Assembly: GCA_046350555.1 (NCBI GenBank)
Contig: JAXMAF010000010.1
Span: 62,001 to 126,000, forward strand
DNA length: 64,000 bases
Source: JAXMAF01 sp046350555
GTDB taxonomy: Bacteria > Planctomycetota > Phycisphaerae > Phycisphaerales > SM1A02
Direction: 5' to 3'
How positions within the stretch are numbered: position 1 is the first letter of the stretch; each line of letters starts with the position of its first letter. A program made the position numbers and the translations under genes. A model generated the notes under the pieces. It worked only from the letters and a program-made list of their open reading frames with translations. It was not told the DNA's origin and did no database searches. Shown here piece after piece: positions 36,774 to 47,265 of the stretch.

Positions 36774-36961
36774 GTGGGTTCTCCAAGGTGCGTCGGTCCG
36801 ATCGACCGCGCGTCGCGCTCGTTGGATGCCGCGCAGGCGGTCGTGGTTCCCGCGACCCATGGCGCGATGCGGTCCTCGTCCGACGCGGCGATGCGATGCC
36901 TGCCCGTCGATCGCGCGCGATCGCCGCGAGGCTCGACCGCGCCCTGCGCCAAAGCCGCGAT

Positions 36962-36986
36962 GGAACGTTCCCGATGGTGCTACGCT
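36962..36986 (+). promoter_or_regulatory. Candidate promoter and operator of the metal-efflux operon
   Basis: The perfect palindrome GGAACGTTCC (36962-36971) lies 9 bp ahead of a -10 box TACGCT (36981-36986), so it covers the -35/spacer zone where a regulator could bind. A short hairpin (GGCGCT/AGCGCC, 37005-37019, 3-nt loop) lies in the predicted leader of about 118 nt. The rest of the 337-bp gap (36774-37110) shows nothing else. Confidence 0.4.
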
Positions 36987-37110
36987 CAACAACCAGTCGT
37001 CGAGGGCGCTGGAAGCGCCGGACCACTCAGGAACGATCCGGCCCGTCGGTGCGAAGGTGGCACCCAGGAGACCGCTGGGCAAGAACGGCTCACTCCGCCG
37101 CGCGACCTGC

Positions 37111-37572
37111 ATGCGAACGTCGATCGTCCAATCCCTGCTCGCGTGGCTCTGCCTGATCAGCGTCGGGCTGAGCGGCACGGCCCTGCGCGCGGGATTCGTC
37201 ATCTGCTCGGACGGACACGGTGGATCGCGGCTGGAGTGGGGCTGTGCGCAGACCGACAGCGGGGAATGCACCACGTCCTGCGACGAGTGCCACGATCAAG
37301 CGCCGGCATCTGATTCGCACGACCTGCATGTCCCGACGAATCAGGACCCGACACATCCCTGCGACGACCGACCGCTCGTCTCGGAGCATGTTGGCGCGCA
37401 GCGCGAATCGAGACTCCTCGAGGTTCCCGTGCTGGCCGTGGCGGCGGCGCTCGAGCTGCCCGCGCTGGCCTGCACCGCGCCGTGCGTCGAAGGTCTTCCG
37501 CGACATGTGCCGCCCGATGCCAGCCCGCCGGACACGGTCGAGCGGCTTCGATCGGTGATCCTCGTCGTCTAG
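37111..37572 (+). CDS. Small exported Cys/His-rich protein at the head of the efflux operon
   Basis: 153 residues with a signal peptide (SIVQSLLAWLCLISVGLSG) and a cysteine-rich central part: ICSDGHGG, WGCAQ, then GECTTSCDECHD, followed by several His/Asp pairs. This type of small protein is often found just before RND metal-efflux genes. A periplasmic metal-binding role is plausible from composition and position; no domain is recognised. I chose ATG 37111 because the open frame upstream has no sense. Confidence 0.7.
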   Translation: MRTSIVQSLLAWLCLISVGLSGTALRAGFVICSDGHGGSRLEWGCAQTDSGECTTSCDECHDQAPASDSHDLHVPTNQDPTHPCDDRPLVSEHVGAQRESRLLEVPVLAVAAALELPALACTAPCVEGLPRHVPPDASPPDTVERLRSVILVV

Positions 37573-37719
37573 CTCGTGAAGAACGCGCCCGGCCCGCCGC
37601 GCGACTCGCGTCGACGCGGAAAGGGGATCCGCGCGCTGCGTGCTGTCGGCGTGCGCCTCGCATCGGCGAGGCGGCGCACGACGGCGTCCTTCCCGAGCCA
37701 CGCCAGACCAAGGAATCGA

Positions 37720-39201
37720 ATGACGATCCGCGCACGTCCGAGCGTGCGGAGATGCAGCCCCGTCCTGGGCGCCTCCGCGCTTGCCGTTCTTGTCCAATTC
37801 GGTTGTCAACCGCCGCGACTCGATCCAACGGCCGAGGAATCGATCGCGCGGGCGCTCGCGACGAGCGAGCCCGTCGTGTTCCGGGTCGAGGGCGGTCCGC
37901 TCGACGAGCCGACGGCGGGCGATCGACTCTCGATGGCCGACGCGGTGAAGGGATCGATCGCGACCTCGCCCGCGCTTCAGGCCGCGCTGGCGCGCGTCCG
38001 CATCGCGATGGCCGACGCCGAACAGGCCCGGCTTCTCCCGAACCCGGTGCTGAACCTCGTGCTGCGATGGGGAGCGGGAGCGCCGCAGGTCGAGGTGTCG
38101 CTCGCGCAGGACCTCGTCGCGGCGATGAAGATCCCGAATCGCGCCAGCGCCGCGGACAACCGGCTGCGGCAATCCGCCGCGGATGCGGTCACCGAGGCGC
38201 TCGACGTCGTGAGCGAGGTCCAGGAGACCTATGCGGCGGCGCAGGCGAGCGATGCATTGATTCCCGTGCTCGAGCGACAGGCGGAGCTTCTCGTGAAGAT
38301 CGCCGGCATCGCGCGCCATCGGCTCGATGCCGGCGAGGGAGTGAGGAGCGACGTCACCACGCTCGACTCGCAGCGCGTCGGACTCGAGGTCGCGCTCGCC
38401 GACGCGCGACTCCAGTCGCGCGAGCAGCGGCTGCGGCTGGCGCGACTGGTCGGGGAACCGTCCGGCGCCGCCGCATGGGCGCTCGATCCGTGGACGCCGC
38501 CCACGGTCGACCGCGCCGGCGAGGCGGAGTGGGTCGACGCGGCGCTTGCTCGACGGCCGGAAGTGCAGGCCATCGCGTGGGAGCTCGCGGCGCTCGGCGA
38601 CGACGAGGCGCTGACGCGGTTCCTGCCGTGGGACGGCGCCGGACTCGGCATCGACGCGCAGAAGGATCCCGATTGGGCGGTGGGACCGTCGATCGCCACG
38701 CCGGTTCCCATCTTCGACATGGGCCAGGCGGCGAAGGCCCGCGTCGCGGCGCAGCAGGCGGAGGCTCGCCACCGGCTCACCCGCGCGAAGCGCGAGGTGG
38801 TCGAGTCGGTGCGCTCCGCCCACGTCGCGCTGCGCGCCCACCTCGCGAACCTGGCACGCGTGCGGCAGGAGTTCATCCCCCTTGAGGAACAGCGCCGACG
38901 CGAGGCGGAGGATGCCTACCGGGCCGGCCAGACGGACGTCACGCCGCTCTTCCTCGCCGAACAGGGCGTGAGCGTCGCCCAGGCCAAGGCGATCGAGGTC
39001 GAGCGCGAGACGACGCTCGCCCGCATCAGGCTCGAGCGGGCCGTCGGAGGCCCCGGCGCCGCGCCCGCGCTGGCGCGCGGCGCGCCGGATGCGCCCCGCG
39101 CAGCCGATGCGCCGATCGCACGCGCCGCGCCCGACCCGCGCAGCGCGCTGCATGCAACGGCCACGCTCCTCCGTCCTTCCACCGCGAGCGCACGTCCATG
39201 A
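37720..39201 (+). CDS. cusC: TolC-like outer-membrane efflux lipoprotein
   Basis: A 493-residue outer-membrane factor. The lipoprotein signal ends LAVLVQFGC. Two repeats of the OEP domain are seen (LSMADAVKGSIATSPALQAALARV.. and ..VDAALARRPEVQAIAWELAAL), with PNPVLNLVLRWG, and VPIFDMGQAAKARVAAQQAE in the second. It should link to the adaptor and pump encoded next to export metal ions. AAGGAA lies 5 bp before ATG 37720. The last codons overlap a possible adaptor start (ATGA). The symbol reflects family position; metal specificity is not known. Confidence 0.85.
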   Translation: MTIRARPSVRRCSPVLGASALAVLVQFGCQPPRLDPTAEESIARALATSEPVVFRVEGGPLDEPTAGDRLSMADAVKGSIATSPALQAALARVRIAMADAEQARLLPNPVLNLVLRWGAGAPQVEVSLAQDLVAAMKIPNRASAADNRLRQSAADAVTEALDVVSEVQETYAAAQASDALIPVLERQAELLVKIAGIARHRLDAGEGVRSDVTTLDSQRVGLEVALADARLQSREQRLRLARLVGEPSGAAAWALDPWTPPTVDRAGEAEWVDAALARRPEVQAIAWELAALGDDEALTRFLPWDGAGLGIDAQKDPDWAVGPSIATPVPIFDMGQAAKARVAAQQAEARHRLTRAKREVVESVRSAHVALRAHLANLARVRQEFIPLEEQRRREAEDAYRAGQTDVTPLFLAEQGVSVAQAKAIEVERETTLARIRLERAVGGPGAAPALARGAPDAPRAADAPIARAAPDPRSALHATATLLRPSTASARP

Positions 39202-39248
39202 GCGGCACCGCATCGATCCATCCCGCACGGCACCTTCCGGAGCAACGA

Positions 39249-40631
39249 ATGTACCAATCAGCACCGAACCGCCTTCCACGTCGGCGTCTCGCCGATCCGC
39301 GCCTGGTCTCCGTGCCCGCGGCGATCCTCTTCGCCACCGCCCTTGCGCTCGTGACCATCGCCGGCTGCAAGAAGGACGTCCACGGCGAGGGTGACGGCCA
39401 CGGCCACGATCACGATCACGATCATGCATCGGAACGCACGCCGCCGCATGGGGACGATCACGATCACGACCACGACCACGATCACGGCCACGATGCGGAG
39501 CACGCCGACGAAGTGCATCTCACGGCCGAGGCGGTGGAGCGCCATGGCGTGACGGTCGAGGCGGCGCAGGCGCAGGTCCTGAGAGCGACCTTCGTCGCAC
39601 CGGCGCGCGTCGCGTTCAACACCGAGGCGATGGCCCATGTCGGCTCGCCCCTGCGCGGCCGCGTCATCGAGCTCAAGGTGCGGCTTGGCGACGTGGTGCG
39701 GCGAGGCGACGCCCTCGTCGTGATCGAGAGCCCCGAGCTCGGCGAGGCCCAGGCCGAGTACCTCCAGCGGCGCTCGGCGGTGCAGAGCGCGGGGCCCGGA
39801 GTCGAGCTGGCCAAGGTCGCATGGGAGCGCGCAAGGGGCCTGCACGAGCAGAGCCAGGGCATCTCGCTCAACGAGGTCCAGCGTCGCGAGGCGGAGCACA
39901 GGGCCGCCGTCGCGGGGCTGAAGGCGGCCGAAGCGGCGGCGATCGGCGCTGAGAACCGTCTTCACCTGCTCGGCATGAGCCAGCCCGCGATCGAGGCGCT
40001 GGCGGCGACGGGGGAGATCGATCCTCGCCACACGATCGTCGCGGCGATCGATGGACAGGTCGTGGAGCGGGAGGTCACCCTCGGCGAGCTCGTGAGCCCC
40101 GATCGCGAATCGATCATGGTGCTCGCGGACACGAGCACGCTCTGGGTGCTCGCCGACGTGCCCGAGGCGCGATTGCAGGAGGTGGCGGTCGGCACCGTGG
40201 CGCGGGTGACCATCGGAACGGTCGACAGCAGGGGGTTCGATGGAATCGTCGCCTTCGTCGCGCCGTCGGTCGATCCGACCACGCGCACGGCGCAGGTGCG
40301 CATCGAGGTGCCGTCCAAGGCGATGGCGCTCAGGCCCGGGATGTTCGCGCAGGTCGAGATCGTCGCGACGGATCCGGTGGCCGGCGTTCCCGCGCCGGCG
40401 ATCGCGGTTCCGGACGAGGCGGTGCAGGTCGTCGAGGGCGGTCCGGCGGTCTTCGTTCCCGTTCCCGACGAACCGAACACCTTCGCGAAGCGGGCCGTCG
40501 TGGTCGGCAGGTCCGTCGGCGGGCTCGTCCCGGTGCACTCGGGTCTCGTCGCGGGCGAGCCCTTCGTTCGCTCGGGCAGCTTCATCCTGAAGGCGGAGCT
40601 TGGCAAGGCCGGGGCGGCACACGAGCACTGA
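39249..40631 (+). CDS. cusB: Periplasmic adaptor of a heavy-metal RND pump, His/Asp-rich
   Basis: A 460-residue membrane-fusion lipoprotein (lipobox LVTIAGC). Just after the anchor lies a His/Asp repeat: HGHDHDHDHAS and DDHDHDHDHDHGHD, a likely periplasmic metal chelator. The rest is a CusB/CzcB adaptor: barrel-sandwich segments (VGSPLRGRVIELKVRLGDVVRRGD), an alpha-hairpin and a C-terminal beta-barrel (VPEARLQEVAVGTVARVTI, then VDPTTRTAQVRIEV). GGAG 8 bp upstream favours ATG 39249; ATG 39198 overlaps the previous stop and is the alternative. Confidence 0.9.
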   Translation: MYQSAPNRLPRRRLADPRLVSVPAAILFATALALVTIAGCKKDVHGEGDGHGHDHDHDHASERTPPHGDDHDHDHDHDHGHDAEHADEVHLTAEAVERHGVTVEAAQAQVLRATFVAPARVAFNTEAMAHVGSPLRGRVIELKVRLGDVVRRGDALVVIESPELGEAQAEYLQRRSAVQSAGPGVELAKVAWERARGLHEQSQGISLNEVQRREAEHRAAVAGLKAAEAAAIGAENRLHLLGMSQPAIEALAATGEIDPRHTIVAAIDGQVVEREVTLGELVSPDRESIMVLADTSTLWVLADVPEARLQEVAVGTVARVTIGTVDSRGFDGIVAFVAPSVDPTTRTAQVRIEVPSKAMALRPGMFAQVEIVATDPVAGVPAPAIAVPDEAVQVVEGGPAVFVPVPDEPNTFAKRAVVVGRSVGGLVPVHSGLVAGEPFVRSGSFILKAELGKAGAAHEH

Positions 40632-40681
40632 GCGCCCGCGCCGGTCGTCCCTTCTGGCACGCTCCCACGGAACCACGAACC

Positions 40682-43600
40682 ATGCTCGAATCCGTCCTTC
40701 ACTTCTCGATCAAGAACCGCTGGCTGATCGTGCTGCTGACCGCGATGGTCGCGGCGCTGGGCGCGCACTCGCTGGCGCGGCTGCCCATCGACGCCGTCCC
40801 GGACATCACGAACAACCAGGTTCAGATCAACGCCTTGGCGCCGTCGCTCTCGCCCATCGAGGTGGAGAAGCGGGTCACGTTCCCCATCGAGAACGCGCTC
40901 GCGGGCATCCCCGGTCTCGAGTCGACGCGCTCGCTCTCGCGCAACGGCTTCTCGCAGGTGACGGCGATCTTCGAGGACCACGTGGACATCTACTTCGCGC
41001 GCCAGCAGGTCGCGGAGCGGCTCGGCGAGGCGAAGCAGTCGCTTCCGGCCGGCGTCGATCCCACGATGGGCCCGATCGCGACCGGACTCGGCGAGATCTA
41101 CATGTACACCGTCGAGTACATGCATCCGCACGGAAGGGGCGCCCGCGTCGTGGACGGCGAACCGGGCTGGCAGGGCGACGGTTCCTACCTGACCCCCGAG
41201 GGCCGACGGCTCGTCAACGAGCTGGAGCAGGCGTCGTACCTGCGCGAAGTGCAGGACTGGATCATCCGTCCGCAGCTCAAGGGCGTGAAGGATGTCGCGG
41301 GCATCGACGCCATCGGCGGGTACGTCAAGGAGTACCACGTCCAGCCCGATCCGATGAAGCTCGTCTCGTACGGACTGACCTTCGCGGACGTCATCGAGGC
41401 GATCGAGCGGAACAACGTCGCCGTCGGGGCGGGCTACGTCGAGCACAAGGGCGAGTCCTACCTCGTGCGGGCGACCGGGCGCATCGAGTCGGTCGACGAG
41501 TTCCGAGCGGATCGTGGTCGGCGTCCGAAACGGCGTGCCGATCGAGGTGCGGGAGATCGTCGTGCCCGGCGGCGTGGGCGTCGGGCGCGAGCTGCGGACC
41601 GGCGCCGCCAGCGAGAACGGCGAGGAGGTCGTGATCGGCACCGCGATCATGCTCATCGGCGCCAACAGCCGCACCGTCGCGGCGGCCGTCGACGCGCGCA
41701 TGGCCGAGATCCAGCGGAGCCTTCCGGCGGACATCGGGGCGAAGACTGTGCTCAACCGGACGCGGCTCGTCGACGCCACGATCGCGACGGTGGAGAAGAA
41801 CCTGCTCGAAGGCGCGATCCTCGTCGTCGTCGTGCTCCTGCTGCTGCTTGGCAACGTGCGGGCCGCGCTCATCTGCGCCGCCGCGATCCCGCTCTCGATG
41901 CTCATGACGGCCACGGCGATGGTGCAGAGCCGCGTCAGCGGCAACCTGATGTCGCTTGGCGCCATCGACTTCGGCCTCATCGTCGACGGCGCCGTGATCA
42001 TCGTCGAGAACTGCCTGCGGCGGCTGGGCGAGCGCCAGCACCGCGAGCAGCGCCTGCTGGCGCTGCCGGAACGGCTGCACGAGGTCATGGTCGCCACCAA
42101 GGAGATGATCCAGCCGTCGCTCTTCGGCCAGGCGATCATCGTCACGGTGTACGTTCCGATCCTCGCGCTGACCGGCGTCGAGGGGAAGATGTTCCATCCG
42201 ATGGCGATGACGGTGATCTTCGCGCTCGTCGCCGCGTTCATCCTCTCGATGACCTTCGTGCCGGCGATGGTCGCGATCCTCGTCCGCGGCAAGGTCGCGG
42301 AGAAGGACATGTTCCTGATCCGCTGGGCGAAGGCGCTCTACCAGCCGGTCCTGACGTGGGCCGTGCGGTTCCGCTGGGCGGTGGTCGTCGCGGCCATGCT
42401 CGCGTTCGCCGCATCCGCGGCGCTCTTCGTCCGGCTCGGGCAGGAGTTCGTCCCCACGCTCGACGAGAAGGACATCGCGATGCACGCGATGCGCATCCCG
42501 TCGACGTCGCTCACGCAGTCGCAGCAAATGCAGTTCGATGTCGAGCGGACGATCGCGGCGCTGCCCGAGGTCGCCTTCGTCTACTCCAAGACCGGAACCG
42601 CGGAGCTCGCGTCCGACCCGATGCCTCCCAACGTGTCGGACACGTTCATCATCCTGAAGCCGGTGGAGCAGTGGCGGAGCGAGGCCGAGCTCGATGCGAT
42701 CATCGCCGCGAGGACGAAGGCGATGGAGGGCCGTGGAGAGCACGCGGACCATGGCGACGACCACGGCCGGGAGGAGACCGGGCCCGAGGGACACAAGGGC
42801 AAGCTCGTCAAGCTGATCGAGCTCGAGGTCGACGCGGTGCCCGGCAACAACTACGAGTTCACGCAGCCCATCCAGATGCGCTTCAACGAGCTCGTCTCGG
42901 GCGTCCGTGGCGACGTCGCGGTGAAGGTCTACGGCGACGATGTCGACTCGATGGAGACGACCGCGCAGGAGATCCTCAAGGCGCTCGCGGCCATCCCGGG
43001 CGCCGCGGACGCCAAGACCGAACAGACCGAAGGCCTGCCGGTCATGACCGTGAACATCGACCGTTCGGCGATTGCGCGATACGGCCTCTCGGTCGCCGAC
43101 GTGCAGGCGGTCGTCTCGGTCGCGATGGGTGGCGCCGAGGCGGGCCAGGTCTTCGAGGGCGATCGTCGCTTCGACCTCGTGGTGCGCCTGCCCGACGCGA
43201 TCCGCGGAAGGATCGATGCCCTGGAACGGCTGCCGATTCCGCTGCCGCGGGGAACCGAGCACGCGAACCCCGGCGCCGCTCGACGCACGGCCGTCGCCGA
43301 GGAGGCGGGCTTCGTTCCGCTTGGCCAGGTCGCGACGATCGAGGTCGCCGAAGGCGCGAATCAGGTGAGCCGGGAGAACGGCAAGCGACGGATCGTCATC
43401 CAGTGCAACGTGCGCGGACGCGATCTCGGCTCCTTCGTGCAGGAGGCGCAGGCCAGGGTCGCCGCCCTTCCGATGCGCGCCGGGCAATGGCTCGCCTGGG
43501 GCGGGCAGTACGAGAACCTCGTCGCCGCGAAGGCCCGCCTGTCCATCGTCGTCCCGATCTGCTTCCTCCTGATCTTCCTGCTCCTCTTCAGCACGTTCAG

Positions 43601-44051
43601 GAGCGTCCGGTACGCACTGCTCGTCTTCAGCGCCGTCCCGCTCGGACTGACCGGCGGGATCGTGGCGCTCTGGCTGCGCGACATGCCATTCTCGATCTCG
43701 GCGGCGGTCGGCTTCATCGCGCTCTCCGGCGTGGCCGTCCTGAACGGACTGGTGATGGTCTCGTTCATCAACCAGTTGCGGCGCGAGGGCATGGCCCGCG
43801 ACGCCGCGATCCTCCGCGGCTGCGTGGTGCGCCTTCGTCCGGTCCTGATGACGGCGATGGTCGCCTCGCTTGGATTCCTGCCGATGGCCTTGGCGCGCGG
43901 GACGGGCGCCGAGGTGCAGAGGCCGCTCGCGACCGTCGTGATCGGCGGGTTGATCTCGAGCACGCTCCTGACGCTGATCGTGCTTCCGGCGCTCTACAGA
44001 ATCTTCGCCGGGAGCGATCCGGCGGGTCGAGCCGCCTCGAACGCCCCGTGA
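40682..44051 (+). CDS. cusA: CzcA/CusA-family heavy-metal RND efflux pump, one frame break
   Basis: A proton-driven inner-membrane pump of about 1120 residues. The N-terminus is standard (FSIKNRWLIVLL and RLPIDAVPDITNNQVQ), and SLSRNGFSQVTAIFEDHVDIYFARQQV follows. Later come GAIDFGLIVDGAVIIVENCLRR with the proton-relay acidic residues, and a C-terminal VGFIALSGVAVLNGLVM. The frame changes near 41503 (..VESVDEF, then ERIVVGVRNGVP..), equal to one extra base, with perfect family sequence on both sides. A His/Glu-rich insert (GRGEHADHGDDHGREETG) lies in the periplasmic part. Cu/Ag versus Co/Zn/Cd cannot be decided by eye. Confidence 0.9.
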
Positions 44052-44120
44052 CGGCGTCGCCGGGAGCGGGCCAACCTGCTGCGCGAACCGTCGATCCCGC
44101 CGCAATCCGGCGAACGCCGC

Positions 44121-46157
44121 CTACTCGCCCAGCCAGAGCTTCTTGAGCAGCAGGCGGAGCGTGTCGTCGGCCTCCGAGCCCTTGATCGCGTCGAGGCCCT
44201 CGCGCATGAGCGCCTTGTCCTCCGTCTGGCGACCGATGTAGGCCAGCGCAAGCCCGTAGTCGGGCGCGTCGTCGCTGCCCTTCATGCGCCGGCGCATGTT
44301 CTCGATGGCCACGTCGAAGCGCTCCTTCGGTGGCAGCAGCCGCTCGCCGTAGCGGGTGTCGATCATCTCGGGCGACTCGGCGAGGAAGCGGCGGAGGCGG
44401 ATCGCCGACGAGAGGTAGAGGCCCGCGGCGATCTCGGCGTTGATGACGCCCGCGGTGGCCATCGGATGGCCGGGCATCATGCGAAGGGCGCGCTCGAACG
44501 ACTGGCTGGCGTCGAAGAAGTCGCCCGCGCCCATCTGCGTCTGGCCGCGTGCGATGAGCTCGTCGATCCGCGAGCGCTGCTCGGTCGAGAGATCCTCGAT
44601 CTTCACGCCGTGCCGAAGGATCGTCGCCATCTGCTCGATCGTGAGCGGCGACGTTGCGCCTTCGGACTTCGCGCCGGCCGAGTTCGCTCCGGTCGGATTC
44701 GCGGCATTCGGCTTGCGTCCGTCGGGCCCCGTCGGGGGCGTGGTTCCGGCGGCGTTCGGATCGACGACGACACCCGGCCGCAGTGGCGAGCCGCCGGGCG
44801 CCGTGGTCACGCCGGCGCCGGCGGCCGCCGCGGCCCCGGCCCCGACGTTGCTCGAGTCCGTGCTGGCGCCGGTCACGCCCGTTCCGGCGGCGCCGCCCGT
44901 GAGCAGCGCCGTCGACCCGCCCGGCGTGGCGCTCGCGCCGCCGAGCCGCGCGCCGCCCTTCGAGCCGGCGGCGACTCCCGACCGACCCGAGAGCTGGTCG
45001 CGAAGCTGCTCGATCTCGCGCTCCAGGCGAGCGCGCACCTGCGCATCGCCGTCGAACTGCATGTTGGGATCCTTCTTGTAGCGCTCGATCAGGTCCTTCA
45101 CGATCGCGTCGTAGTTCGCGCTTCCGGCGCGGTAGTTGATCCGGCGATCCGCTCGCTCGCCACCGAGCTTCAACGAGCTGGCGCCTCCGTTGCCCGAACG
45201 ATCCGCGGCCGATTTGCCGCCCGCTGCGCCCGTCCCCGCAGCGCCGCTTCCCGCCTTCGTTCCAGAACCGGTCCCGGAGGTCGATCCGGCGCCGGTTCCA
45301 AGGCCGCTTCCGGGCAAGGCCGAGTTCGCGCTGCCTTCGACGGAGAAGTCGAGCCGATCCGGAGAAGTGGCCGGTGCCGCGCTGGTGCCGCCGTCGCCCT
45401 GCGAGGCGGGCGGCGGTTCGCCCAGCCGCGGGTAGGCGGCGCCCGGAGCGGAGTCGCCAAGCCGCCCCGCCGCGTCGTCCTCGATGATGCGACGACGGTC
45501 GTAGAGGCCCAGCTCAAGCGGGCGCAGTTCGCCCATCGTCGTCGGCTCGTAGCGAAGGCCGGTGACCGACGAGCCGAGCACGGCGAAGGGCCGGCCGGTC
45601 GCATCCTGCATCCCGCCCACCACCGAACCGCCCCAGGACTGCTGGATCACGCGCGTGCTCGTTCCGCTGATGGCCGTGCGCTCGATGACGGTGCGAGCAT
45701 CGATCGGATCGCGCCGGCGCTCCGATCGCGTCGCGCCAGGGATCGGATTGGTCGGTGTCGTGTCGCGGCTGAACGTGATCGGTGCGCTGGCCGTGGCCAG
45801 CGAGTACTGGTCGCTTCGCAGCCCACGGAGGATCGCCGCGGGCGACGAGAGCGCCGAATCGGCGCGGAACCCGAAGATCGCGTCGCTTCCGACCGTGCCG
45901 CGGAAGGCGAGCGGGCTGGTGTAGCCGACGTCGCCGCGGAACGCCTTGCCCGCGGCCACGTCGCCCGTGACGATGTCGTTGCGGGCCATGAAGTTCTGCA
46001 CGGCCTGCGGATAGTTGCGACCGCCGCCGCCGGTGGCGAGGTTGCGGTCGTGCCGGTCGCCCGCGCCGAGCGCGTACTGCGCCATCGCTTCGCGCGAGAC
46101 GATGAACTGGCATGCGGAAACGGCCACGATTCCAGCCACGGCGAGCTTGATCGACAT
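44121..46157 (-). CDS. Exported TPR protein with long low-complexity middle
   Basis: 678 residues. A signal peptide (MSIKLAVAGIVAVSACQFIV..AMA) is followed by a region of about 190 residues with no known domain. A long Gly/Ala/Ser/Thr linker and a C-terminal TPR-like helical domain (FFDASQSFERALRMMPGHPMA and IAAGLYLSSAIRLRRFLAE) follow. GAGGAG just upstream fits ATG 46157 better than the adjacent ATG 46160. Function unknown. It lies downstream of the sigma/anti-sigma pair on the same strand with a 183-bp gap and could be part of their regulon. Confidence 0.75.
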   Translation of the reverse strand: MSIKLAVAGIVAVSACQFIVSREAMAQYALGAGDRHDRNLATGGGGRNYPQAVQNFMARNDIVTGDVAAGKAFRGDVGYTSPLAFRGTVGSDAIFGFRADSALSSPAAILRGLRSDQYSLATASAPITFSRDTTPTNPIPGATRSERRRDPIDARTVIERTAISGTSTRVIQQSWGGSVVGGMQDATGRPFAVLGSSVTGLRYEPTTMGELRPLELGLYDRRRIIEDDAAGRLGDSAPGAAYPRLGEPPPASQGDGGTSAAPATSPDRLDFSVEGSANSALPGSGLGTGAGSTSGTGSGTKAGSGAAGTGAAGGKSAADRSGNGGASSLKLGGERADRRINYRAGSANYDAIVKDLIERYKKDPNMQFDGDAQVRARLEREIEQLRDQLSGRSGVAAGSKGGARLGGASATPGGSTALLTGGAAGTGVTGASTDSSNVGAGAAAAAGAGVTTAPGGSPLRPGVVVDPNAAGTTPPTGPDGRKPNAANPTGANSAGAKSEGATSPLTIEQMATILRHGVKIEDLSTEQRSRIDELIARGQTQMGAGDFFDASQSFERALRMMPGHPMATAGVINAEIAAGLYLSSAIRLRRFLAESPEMIDTRYGERLLPPKERFDVAIENMRRRMKGSDDAPDYGLALAYIGRQTEDKALMREGLDAIKGSEADDTLRLLLKKLWLGE

Positions 46158-46340
46158 CATCGGTCTCCTCGCGGCGAGACGACCGCCGCAGGTCAAGTCT
46201 TGGGCGGGAATGGCGACGGATCAATCGACGGGCGCCGACGCGCATCGCCCGGCGACGATCCAGCTCCGGGTCTGCGGACTCGCACCAAGTGGTCCCCAAG
46301 TGGCCGCCATGGCCGACTTGATCCACAGACGGCCGGCGCA

Positions 46341-47240
46341 CTATCCGACCGGGAAGAGTTCCTGCACCTCGTCGAAGTCGATGCCCTCGGCGGCGCGCAC
46401 GAACCAGGTCACGTGTCCATCGCACCAATAGTGCATCTCGCCCCCGGCGGGCATCATGAGCGAGTAGTGGATGCCGCACTCGAGCGGGCCCGTCCGGCCG
46501 AATGGATCGAACGCGAGGTACTGCGTCTCGACCGGCGCGACGAAGATGCTCAGCCACCGGCATCCGTCGCCCCCTTCGCTTGGGCGGCAGTAGAGCAACT
46601 GGCCGCCGCGGTCGCAGGCGCCGGGCACGCAGCAGGGGCCGCCGCAGCAGAAGTTGAAGCCGGCGCTCTCGAGGTTGGGAATCGTCACCGGCCGCCGCAG
46701 CAGCGAGGCGAGGTTGCGCTCCGCTTCGTCGGGGCTGCGCCACGGCTGATCCTGGGCGCTGCACGTCGCGTGGGTGTTCGAGTACTCGCTCTCGCTCGCC
46801 AGCGTGGCGGCCACTTCGGTGACCGGCGTGTCGCCGCCGCGCCCGGTGCGCTCCGCGACCCGGGGGCCGAACATCCCAAAGAGCACCGCGCCGCAGACCA
46901 GGAGCAGCGACGCCGCGACGGCGAGCCAGTTGGCGCGCCGCGGACCCTCCCAGAACGATCGCGGCGCCGTTCGCTCGAACGACGGTGCGATCGGCGGCCG
47001 GCTTGCGTACTGGCCGAGCGCATCGGCCACCCGCGCGCGAAGCCCGACCGGCGCCGGCGCATCCATGACCCGGCGCAGCGCGCCGCGAAGGTGCTCGCGC
47101 GCCGTCAGCGCCGCCTCGACCCGCGCGGTGGCGTCGGCGTCGCCCATCAACCGGGCCTCGAACGCCGCCATCTCGGCCGGAGAAAGCTCGCCGTCGATGT
47201 AACGGTGGATGGCCAGAGGATCGATCGGCGAGGCGGGCAT
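46341..47240 (-). CDS. Transmembrane anti-sigma factor with Cys-rich outer domain
   Basis: 299 residues. The cytoplasmic part (1-100) begins IHRYIDGELSPAEMAAFEARL, the usual anti-sigma opening, but lacks the zinc HxxxCxxC motif. One membrane helix spans about 104-126. The outer part holds ten cysteines (160, 198, 199, 203, 204, 209, 218, 227, 255, 273), with CCGGPCC at 198-204 and MHYWCDGHVTW at 269-279. This suggests disulfide or metal sensing across the membrane. It follows the ECF sigma gene by 241 bp with repeat copy B between them. TAACGC 4 bp upstream might give it its own promoter. Confidence 0.82.
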   Translation of the reverse strand: MPASPIDPLAIHRYIDGELSPAEMAAFEARLMGDADATARVEAALTAREHLRGALRRVMDAPAPVGLRARVADALGQYASRPPIAPSFERTAPRSFWEGPRRANWLAVAASLLLVCGAVLFGMFGPRVAERTGRGGDTPVTEVAATLASESEYSNTHATCSAQDQPWRSPDEAERNLASLLRRPVTIPNLESAGFNFCCGGPCCVPGACDRGGQLLYCRPSEGGDGCRWLSIFVAPVETQYLAFDPFGRTGPLECGIHYSLMMPAGGEMHYWCDGHVTWFVRAAEGIDFDEVQELFPVG

Positions 47241-47265
47241 GTTCGCGTTACGAGGGGTGCGTGAT

